Source: Mytilus trossulus
Lineage: Eukaryota; Mollusca; Bivalvia; Mytilida; Mytilidae
Direction: 5' to 3'
Assembly (NCBI RefSeq): GCF_036588685.1
Contig: NC_086378.1
Span: 16,285,578-16,349,577 of the forward strand
DNA: 64,000 bases
Numbering within the stretch: the stretch's first letter is position 1; each line of letters starts with the position of its first letter. This document shows positions 55,664-64,000 of this stretch, in pieces. Below the pieces are notes generated by a model, which had not been told where the DNA came from, searched no databases, and worked only from the letters and a program-made list of their open reading frames with translations. The position numbers and the translations under genes were made by a program.

Positions 55664-58600
55664 CAGATGCTCCACAGGGCACAGCTTTATAAGACCGCAG
55701 AGGTCGAACCATAAACAATTGGGGCAATTATTGACACAGCATTCAAGCTTTATACAGCTCTGAATTTTGATTCTAATTAAAAGGTTGACACATTATAGGT
55801 TTCTGACACAGAATAAATGTGGTCTGATAATCTTATTTTTTTCATTTACCAACTATAGGTTGCATTTCTGTAAATATTGACATTGCAAATTCCCATAGGA
55901 ACTCCTTTCACGGCTTATACTGTACCACTTTTACTATGAAGTTTTGAACAAATCTTATCCTAGAATTGAAAGTTCATATGCACCACATTTTTTTTCAAAA
56001 TTCAAAATATAGGGCTGTGCGGCATATTTTCAATGTTTGCATGCCCTGAACTTCTCAGAGTTTAAACTTACACTTATTTTCTTAACTACCCCTAGCACCA
56101 CGAAGCAAAGGTTACCAAAAGTTTCAATGTAAACAATATGCACATGTAAATTTACTAGTAACATTCCTAAATTATGTCTCTGTGAAATGGAACCAGTATG
56201 TAAAGACAATTAATGTTCTATGAATATTCAAGATCTCCCCAAAGGAGGCGTGTTTTGAGAAACAGCTGTATTTACAAAGTGCAACCTATAGTCCAATATC
56301 AAAAATATAAATACATGGCCATGGTTTGATTCAGCATATCAAAGAATCACAAGTATTATATTTTTAATGAAATAAAACACAGTTAAAGTTTGGACCCTTT
56401 TGACCTCAATGGGTCAATCGATTTGAAAACAGGGCCTACAAATCAAAAATCTAAATGCGTGGTTAGTTTTAGCATACCAAAGAACTCATTACATTCAATG
56501 TTTGTTGAAATCAAACAAACTTAAATTTTGGACCCCAATTTGGACCAACTTGAAAACATTCCTAAATTATGTCTCTGTGAAATGGAACCAGTATATAAAC
56601 ACAATTAATGTTCTATGAATATTCAAGATCTCCCCAAAGGAGGCGTGTTTTGAGAAACAGCTGTATTTACAAAGTGCAACCTATAGTCCAATATCCAAAA
56701 TCTAAATACATGGCCATGGTTTGATTCAGTATATCAAAGAATCACAAGTATTATATTTTTAATGAAATTGAACACAGTTAAAGTTTGGACCCTTTTGACC
56801 TCAATGGGTCAATCGATTTGAAAACAGGGCCTACAAATCAAAAATCTAAATTCGTGGTTAGTTTTAGCATACCAAAGAACTCATTACATTCAATGTTTGT
56901 TGAAATCAAACAAACTTAAATTTTGGACCCCAATTTGGACCAACTTGAAAACATTCCTAAATTATGTCTCTGTGAAATGGAACCAGTATGTAAAGACAAT
57001 TAATGTTCTATGAATATTCAAGATCTCCCCAAAGGAGGCGTGTTTTGAGAAACAGCTGTATTTACAAAGTGCAACCTATAGTCCAATATCAAAAATATAA
57101 ATACATGGCCATGGTTTGATTCAGCATATCAAAGAATCACAAGTATTATATGTTTAATGAAATAAAACACAGTTAAAGTTTGGACCCTTTTGACCTCAAT
57201 GGGTCAATCGATTTGAAAACAGGGCCTACAAATCAAAAATCTAAATGCGTGGTTAGTTTTAGCATACCAAAGAACTCATTACATTCAATGTTTGTTGAAA
57301 TCAAACAAACTTAAATTTTGGACCCCAATTTGGACCAACTTGAAAACATTCCTAAATTATGTCTCTGTGAAATGGAACCAGTATATAAACACAATTAATG
57401 TTCTATGAATATTCAAGATCTCCCCAAAGGAGGCGTGTTTTGAGAAACAGCTGTATTTACAAAGTGCAACCTATAGTCCAATATCCAAAATCTAAATACA
57501 TGGCCATGGTTTGATTCAGTATATCAAAGAATCACAAGTATTATATTTTTAATGAAATTGAACACAGTTAAAGTTTGGACCCTTTTGACCTCAATGGGTC
57601 AATCGATTTGAAAACAGGGCCTACAAATCAAAAATCTAAATTCGTGGTTAGTTTTAGCATACCAAAGAACTCATTACATTCAATGTTTGTTGAAATCAAA
57701 CAAACTTAAATTTTGGACCCCAATTTGGACCAACTTGAAAACATTCCTAAATTATGTCTCTGTGAAATGGAACCAGTATGTAAACACAATTAATGTTCTA
57801 TGAATATTCAAGATCTCCCCAAATAAGGCGTGTTTTGAGAAACAGCTGTATTTACAAAGTGCAACCTATAGTCCAATATCCAAAATCTAAATACATGGCC
57901 ATGGTTTGATTCAGCATATCAAAGAATCACAACTATTATATTTTTAATGAAATTAAACACAGTTAAAGTTTGGACCTTTTTGACCTCAATGGGTCAATCG
58001 ATTTGAAAACAGGGCCTACAAATCAAAAATCTAAATGCGTGGTTAGTTTTAGCATACCAAAGAACTCATTACATTCAATGTTTGTTGAAATCAAACAAAC
58101 TTAAATTTTGGACCGACCCCAATTTGAACCAACTTGAAAACTGGACCCATAATCAAAATTCTGAATGCTTGTTTAGATTCAGCATTTCAATAAACACCAA
58201 GAATTCAATTTTTGTTAAAAGCAAACAAAGTTTTTGTAAGTACCCTTTGAACCACAATCCAGACCAATTTGAAAACGGGATCCAAAATTAAAAATCTAAA
58301 TACACGGTAATAATCGGCACATCAAAAAACCTGATTAATGCATTTTTTTATGAAATCAAAGAAAGTTTAATTTTGAACCCTTTAGACCTCATGTTGACCA
58401 ATTTAAAAACGGGGACCAAATTCCATGAACTTAATACACGGTTGAATTCAGCATACACCGTTTTGGTTCCTTGTTCCTTGGTCCTTAACTATTGGGACCT
58501 AAACACCCAAAACGCAATCCAAACCTTCCATAAGTGGTCATAAAACTTATGTTGAAATTTTATTGCTTTCTATTAATTCTTTTACAGTTATTATCCGGAA

Positions 58601-58697
58601 ACCATTCGACTTCGGACGACGCTGACGACAACGACGACGACGACGTGCTAATAATATACGACAAAACAATGATTAATGTTTGCGGTCGTATATGAAC
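55664..58697 (+). repeat. Long non-coding interspersed element (3 kb) with internal satellite
   Basis: It starts CAGATGCTCCACAGGGC with TATAAGACCGCA (55688-55699) and ends with a GACGACGAC tract (58614-58650) and TGCGGTCGTATA (58681-58692), so the ends carry short inverted repeats (11 of 12 match). I recognise this as a family very common in bivalve genomes. The body has no coding frame. A second, interrupted copy is at 59965-62157. Confidence 0.65.
56160..58137 (+). repeat. 395-bp tandem repeat, five units, with a 790-bp higher-order period
   Basis: Units start at 56160, 56555, 56950, 57345 and 57740, exactly 395 bp apart, beginning AACATTCCTAAATTATGTC. Units 1 and 3 share one set of variants (GTAAAGAC, ATAAAACAC, AATGCGTGG). 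Units 2 and 4 share another (TATAAACAC, ATTGAACAC, AATTCGTGG). Unit 5 is mixed and has a 4-base insertion at its end. Confidence 0.92.
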
Positions 58698-58870
58698 ACT
58701 GGGTTCGTGTTGTTTATTCTTTAGTTTTCTATGTTGTGTCATGTGTACTATTGTTTTTCTGTTTGTCTTTTTCATTTTTAGCCATGGCGTTGTCAGTTTG
58801 TTTTAGATTTACGAGTTTGACTGTCCCTTTGGTGTCTTTCGTCTCTCTTTTATAAACACAAATATTGGTA
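58698..58870 (+). repeat. Mussel-type interspersed repeat fragment
   Basis: Contains CATTTTTAGCCATGGCGTTG and GACTGTCCCTTTGGTGTC, a family that I recognise from Mytilus. It is the inverse of part of 52390-52560. Confidence 0.6.
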
Positions 58871-59189
58871 CAACACGAAAACTTCCATTTTATAAGGGTG
58901 AACAAGATATAATTTTTTTTTATCAAATGCCATGCTTATTTAGGTACATATTGTTGGGTTTTCTACACATTAATATCGTAAAATATCAGCCGGAAGCCAC
59001 AATTCGAATCTTTTTTCACATATTGTCGATCGTGTCACATTTTACGATATCTATTGTGTATGCGTTGAAAATCCGAATATCTATCTAGTATTATATACCT
59101 GGCCGTTTTCTCTTCTTTAAAAAAGTTTAACGATTGATCGAAGCAAGCTGGAAAATGCCTCCTCTCACATTGTGACAACGATGATAGTT

Positions 59190-59195
59190 TTTATT
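59190..59195 (-). terminator. Polyadenylation signal candidate for the minus-strand exon
   Basis: AATAAA on the minus strand, about 120 bases beyond the stop codon at 59316-59318. Confidence 0.35.
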
Positions 59196-59315
59196 CAGAG
59201 ATCGTTACGTCGCTGTAATTCCTGTTCTCGTCTTAAAATCAAGTTACAAGAATAACAAAGCAACTGAACAGGGTTGTATGGGCGTAGGGAAGGACGATAA
59301 AATTAAAATACCCTA

Positions 59316-59514
59316 CTAAATAAATTTCTCACTTCTGGTAACATAATTGTGATATGGTTGAAGTAGCTTTTGTTTTACATCAATTCTGTCTACATAGTAA
59401 CTAGTATCAAAGCCATTTTTACTACACGATATGATAAATGTCTTACCGCACTTCATTTTATTGATGTTTTGATATGCTGAAGCATCAAAGGTTTGTCCGC
59501 CTTCTTCATATGTA
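59316..59514 (-). CDS. Possible last exon of an unrecognised host gene
   Basis: A strong acceptor (TTTTATTCTGCAG at 59515 and upstream) opens a frame of about 66 codons ending in TAG (59318-59316). The encoded segment is balanced in composition (TYEEGGQTFDASAY, CGKTFIISCSKNGFD, ending RSEKFI) and contains no repeats. The frame starts with the third base of a codon, which matches the phase of the exon candidate at 59861-59942. An AATAAA lies at 59195-59190. I do not recognise the protein family. More 5' exons would have to lie to the right, where repeats dominate, or outside the window. Confidence 0.4.
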
Positions 59515-59860
59515 CTGCAGAATAAAAGTATTGTAAATTGTAAGAACATTTCATTATTTAAAAAGGGTAACGAAATTGCAGATAAATAACACATACAGCA
59601 GTTTTAAATTTTACCAATGTATGAATGCAAATCCATACCCAACATTCTTTTATACAGCCATATAACATTATCTGAAAGGTAAATAACATGACTGCATTAT
59701 TCGGTTTTCATATGATTCATATCAAAATATCAATGAATCGGTTTTCGACTATAAAATACGTATAACACATGTTTTTTTTTAACAATTTGGTTGATTCAAT
59801 ATACACCGGTGTACAATATCTTTTTTATCGTAGCATGTTACGTTTAATCAACAAACTAAC

Positions 59861-59942
59861 CTGACTAAATGAGATTTAACAAAACGTGAGTGTGTCACAC
59901 ACCATATGATATTCTTAGATATGAACGTGGCATAATAGTTTT
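59861..59942 (-). CDS. Possible penultimate exon of the same unrecognised gene
   Basis: The segment ends in a good donor (GTCAG|GTTAGT at 59861/59860). It is open in the phase that joins exactly to the exon at 59514, through a roughly 346-base intron. It reads ENYYATFISKNIIWCVTH and onward. Its upstream border is weak: the only acceptor-like AG (59943-59944) has no pyrimidine tract, and a repeat begins at about 59965. It may be chance or a broken exon. Confidence 0.3.
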
Positions 59943-60034
59943 CTTATTGTGTCTTCAAACTACAGACTCTAAAGGTTGCATTTCTGAAAATATTGACAAT
60001 GCTATTTATGATAGGAACTCCTTTTACGACTTTA

Positions 60035-61756
60035 ACCTAGTCCTATAATATAAGTCTCTGAAGGTTATATCATTTACATTCGACGTTATTTATAGGATAT
60101 TGTTTATCACTATCAATGTTGAACCTCAGAGTCTTGTAAACTTGTACTTTTTTCTCATAGCAAAAATTTAAATCAATAATACACTGCCAATACAAATAAA
60201 ATTATTAGGAACAACCTTAATATAAATGAAGGTAACTTCTTACCGCATTAACAGTTTAAAATATGTTCCTAATCCATCACTTTTCTCCTCAGTTGACAAA
60301 CATTTTTTTTCACGCCCTTTTATTTCAAATATACATGTATGTAACGATTCTTTATTTTAAGGATTTCATGAACGAAACGAATTTGACGATAATATTTATT
60401 TGAAATATAGAACAACGCAAATTTTAAGATATTAAACCCTAAAAAGTGGTGGGGGGATACGAATATTTTTTATATGTTGAAATTGTATGTGTGTGAGAGA
60501 ATTTATCCTCCACCAAATGAAATACTGCTTGTTAATCAGTAAATATTCTATATAATATAAATGTAATTTCATGGTAAGTATATTTAACCAAATTCATATA
60601 AAATGGTAATTTTTGAAATCTCAAGAAGAGATTTTATATGAATTTATAGGGTTAAATATACTTACCACAATCCACCACCACCCCTGGAATAAATTCAGTT
60701 TTTTGTTCACTTAATTGAAATTATTCAATTAAAAGACAAATTAAAACTAAAGCTAGTGTATGTTACACAGGTGAACTATGACGTAGGTGAGTACATCTCA
60801 TGGATGTAATTTTTAATCACCTAGTTAATTGCGATGAGAACATGTTGTGAAAAGCAAACATATTCCCTGAATTTTCTAGGGGTTAACAGAATAGAGACCA
60901 ATCGGCAAAAAACATAAATAATAGAAAAATATGGGTTCTATTTTATTGATTTTTTAAACTTGATGAGACAAACCAATTTTACATTATCAAAGTTTAAATG
61001 GGGTTGATGCAAGCAATTTATACCATATGGCCTTCCGCGAGAGGATAAAACCGCCGTTATGACCATCATTGGAAAAAAACCGCTGTAATATGACAAAGCC
61101 CCAACATGAAAAAAAATCTGTAAACAAGTAAATATAGAAAGCCAACAACTTTATTCATGTATGTAATGATTGTCAGCATTTCCAGCTTTGACTATTATTT
61201 TCATGAGACAGCCAAGTTATTTTCAATAACTCTTTGGAGAAATTTTCACCGTGTAATTCCTTTTATATTGGTGAGGAAATTAGAATTAATTAACATCATT
61301 TCATCATTTATTATCATCTTAAAGTCATAACATAATTCGTTTTCCAAGGAATATTCTGAAATATGTACAACTGGTTAACATTCGGACAGACCTGCGGAAC
61401 TAATCGTACTTGACCCGCTTGACAATTTGAAATGAAAGGGGGGATGGGGGAGGGGCAGTTCAAAAAGTGGTTTAAAAAAGGATATAAATCCATCATATGA
61501 TAAGGAAAGACATTTTATTTATTATAAGAGATGTTTATTTGTAAGGATAATGACATAAGTTTTCTTAAATTTGCCGTAAATATTGTCAAATTGTCGTTCA
61601 AAGTTCCCACAACAATTCGTTCGGAATACACTACGAGAAAATGGATTGTTGTTATAAGACTCTGAGGTTCAACATTGATAGTAAAAAAAATATCCGATAA
61701 AAAACGTTGAATGTAAATGATATGAACCTTCAGAGTCTTATATTATCAGACTAGGC
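60035..61756. mobile_element. Non-autonomous inverted-repeat element, 1,722 bp, flanked by TTA duplications
   Basis: The ends (A/G)CCTAGTC..ATAATATAAG are inverted repeats that extend for about 100 bp. The flanks are TTA at 60032-60034 and TTA at 61757-61759. The related copy at 55911-55925 shows the uninterrupted site with a single TTA. A 3-bp TTA duplication fits the PIF/Harbinger superfamily. No transposase frame is present. Confidence 0.7.
60572..60667. mobile_element. 96-bp foldback element inside the 1.72-kb element
   Basis: TGGTAAGTATATTTAACC (60572-60589) pairs with 60650-60667, and AATTCATATAAAAT (60591-60604) pairs with 60631-60644. The whole is a hairpin of about 32 paired bases with a short loop. 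Confidence 0.7.
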
Positions 61757-62164
61757 TTAAACAGTACCACTTTTTCTATGAGGTTTTGAAAAAAATGTTA
61801 TCCTAGAATTGAAAGTTCATATGCACTACAATATTTTTCAAAGGTCAAAATATAGGTCTGTTCGGCATATTTTCAACGTGTATATGCCCTGAATTTTCTA
61901 GGGTTTAAACTAACACTAATTTTCCTAACTACCCCTACCTCGAATGAAGGGTTACCGCAGATTTAAATGTAAACAATATGCACGTGTATATTTACTCGTA
62001 ACATTCCCAAGTTATGTCTCTATGAGACGGATGACAGAGAGCATAACATCGACACAGTATGTAAACACAATTTATTTTCTATGAATATTCTAAATTTCCC
62101 CAAAAGAGGCGTGGTTTGAGAAACAGCAGTATTTACAAAGTGCAACCTATACAAACATTTAGTC

Positions 62165-62610
62165 TCAATAGATATAGGAAGATGTGGTGTGAGTGCCAAT
62201 GAGACAACTCTCCGTCCAAATAACAATTTAAAAAGTAAACCATTATAGGTTAAATTACGGCCTTCAACACGGAGACTTGGCTCACACCGAACAACAAGCT
62301 ATAAAAGGCCCAAAAATTTCTAGTGTAAAACCATTCAAATGGGAAAACCAACGGTCTAATCTATATAAACAAAACGAGAAACGAGAAACACGTATATATT
62401 ACATAAACAAACGACAACTACTGTACATCAGATTTCTGACTTAGGACAGGTGCAAACATTTGCAGCGGGATTAAACGTTTTAATATATCCAAACCTTCTC
62501 CCTTTTTCTGAAACAATAGCATAACATCACAACAAAGAAAAACATACGATAAAATATCAATTGGCAGACTTAACTCAATAAAAAAAGAACCTTTTCTCAC
62601 ATTAATACTC
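62165..62610 (-). repeat. Mussel-type interspersed repeat
   Basis: Starts with the inverse of the SINE-like tail (GTGCCAATGAGACAACTCTC) and continues with GGCCTTCAACACGGAG and AGACTTAACTCAATAAAAAA-type sequence, familiar from Mytilus. The minus-strand frames over it are not called. Confidence 0.55.
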
Positions 62611-62724
62611 ATTTATCAGAATCATAGCCTTACAGCAATCACTGCGTCTATACTCTAAGATAAATCTTGACCTGAAACAGTTATATAATCACCAGATTTG
62701 CACTAAATGTCTTTGTTTCAGAGA

Positions 62725-63405
62725 TATGAGCCAACGCTGCATTTAACCTTTTGTACTTTTTTTAGCCATGTCGGCCATCCTGGTTCTCAGGCGGGGTCAT
62801 CGGAGACATTTTTAAAACTAAATACCTTAATGTTGATTGTGAACAACTTTAGTTCAATATTATCAACTTGTTTGAGAAGAGAGGAATTTTGTAAAAAGTT
62901 TACAAAAAATATCGAATAATTGTACATATTGACTTTAAAGGGTTATAACTCCTTACTAGGTTAACTGATCGTTTTGGTGATTCGAGTTATTTGTAAAACT
63001 TGCTTTGCTGAACATTATTGCTGTTTACTGTTTATCTGTATCTATAAAAATATTTTCTTAATTATTTGCAAATTGCAGGGTAGATAGATCTTGACCTAAT
63101 GATACATTTTATTTAGTAACAATTGCTCTATATGCATTGATTTCAGAGAAATAAGCCAAAAGCGTCATTTTACCCTTATGTTATGTTTTAGCCATGGTGG
63201 CCAGCTTGGTTAGATGGCTGGGTCATCAGACTAATTGTCAATACTGTATACCCAATTGATGATTGCAGCTAAATTTGAATCAATTTGGCCGAATAATTTC
63301 AGAAAAGAAGATTTTTGTAAATGTTAACGATGACGGACGACGACTGACGACTGACGATAGAAGACAGACGCCGGATGCCAAGTCATAAGAAAAGCTCACT
63401 AGAAC
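62725..63405 (+). repeat. Diverged relative of the GCTCACCT-ended element
   Basis: Two modules carry TTTTAGCCATG(T/G)(C/T)GGCCA and GAAGATTTTTGTAAA phrases as at 18215-18350. It ends with GACGACTGACGACTGACGA and AAAAGCTCACTAG, the equivalent of the tail before 18,390, but without the hairpin. Confidence 0.6.
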
Positions 63406-63660
63406 ATATTTCCAATTTTTTAAATTTTGACATGTATTTATAGTATAACTAATCAGTGACAGTAAAGCGTGAATAAATTCAGAAAGGAAATTACCAAAGC
63501 TCTTCCAATCTTTGAATAAGGAGTAGGAAACAAAATCAACATTAAAGTAGATAGGGTGTCTTACTCATCCTGGATTGGGAAAAAAAACAGATGACAATCG
63601 GTCTAGATCATTAATGAAATGTACAATTTTTTTTATTTTATTTTTTTTTAATTTTTACAT

Positions 63661-63817
63661 GTATTTATAGTATAATTTGAATATAAAAAAATAATACAAC
63701 GCATGACCGAACGACGCATGGATTAAACAAGTGCGCAGCACGAGTTTAATCTATAGTGGCGTACGGTCACAAGTTGTCTTATTTTTTTATATTCAAATAC
63801 GGCGATAAGTTATACTT
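63661..63817. mobile_element. Palindromic foldback element
   Basis: The arms GAATATAAAAAAATAA...CATGACCG and CGGTCACAAGTTG...TTTTTATATTC are inverted repeats extended by TAGTATAA/TTATAC. The centre is the hairpin GATTAAAC...GTTTAATC with an inner GTGC-GCA-GCAC stem (63721-63751). Confidence 0.65.
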
Positions 63818-64000
63818 TTTATTACATTGTCAAATTGCTTTTTTTTATGAAATCAATGTACAAAATGTAAGGAACTATATGTTTTTCCTACGCATGTTTT
63901 GTTTCGACGTTATCGACGTCTTGACGACGCCTATTGTTGTATGACGTCAGAGAGTGAAATAACCACGTTTTTAAAATTCACATGTGAAATTATCGGTTTT

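Larger units (their letters stand above)
59965..62157 (+). repeat. Second copy of the 3-kb bivalve element, partial and interrupted
   Basis: 59965-60034 matches 55855-55917 (GGTTGCATTTCTG, ATAGGAACTCCTTT). After a 1.72-kb insertion, 61757-62157 continues with CAGTACCACTTTT to TTTACAAAGTGCAACCTAT, matching 55918 to about 56285. It lacks the satellite expansion and the right end. Confidence 0.65.

Noticed and set aside
58560-58775. Minus-strand frame with a Ser-rich stretch
   Set aside because: The Ser run is the antisense of the GACGACGAC tract at the end of the 3-kb repeat.

Overview
This is an AT-rich, intron-and-repeat type eukaryotic window, most likely from a bivalve mollusc and probably a mussel (Mytilus-like). 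I base that on several interspersed repeats that I recognise from memory as abundant in mussel DNA (about 16.4, 49.0, 52.4, 55.7, 58.7 and 62.2 kb). No database search was possible. There are no bacterial operons, CRISPR arrays, rRNA genes or convincing tRNA genes.

Most of the window (3,446-46,781) is two almost identical copies of a 21.7-kb rolling-circle transposon of the Helentron (Helitron2) type, both in minus orientation. Each carries one giant gene (about 2,997 codons) encoding, in order: a basic N-terminus, low-complexity in-frame repeats, a ubiquitin-protease-like domain, an OTU cysteine protease, a 14 x 18-residue charged repeat, a Cys-rich/DUF6570-like region, a HUH Rep nuclease, a PIF1-type helicase and an EEP (AP-endonuclease-like) domain. 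The 5' 11.5 kb of each copy is non-coding cargo with tandem repeats, foldback elements and other transposon remnants.

The two copies are not a simple tandem duplication. Copy 2 (25,057-46,724) sits inside the (TAA)n microsatellite 57 bp from the 5' terminus of copy 1 (3,446-25,056 plus 46,725-46,781). Removing copy 2 restores a (TAA)9 tract identical to its own, and both elements are then 21,668 bp. Both insertion sites are consistent with the T^T target of Helentrons. The copies differ at about a dozen positions that I saw. Copy 1 has a 1-base deletion that detaches the endonuclease. Copy 2 has a stop codon just after the helicase Walker A motif. So neither gene is intact, but the lesions are in different domains.

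The nested pair itself lies inside an older non-coding repeat (3,096-3,445 and 46,782-47,497). The left flank (1-3,095) holds a diverged tandem repeat and no convincing gene. The right flank (47.5-64 kb) holds a retrotransposon gag relic, several interspersed repeats, a 395-bp satellite with a 790-bp higher-order period, a 1.72-kb inverted-repeat element with a TTA target duplication, and two possible terminal exons of an unrecognised host gene on the minus strand (59,316-59,942).
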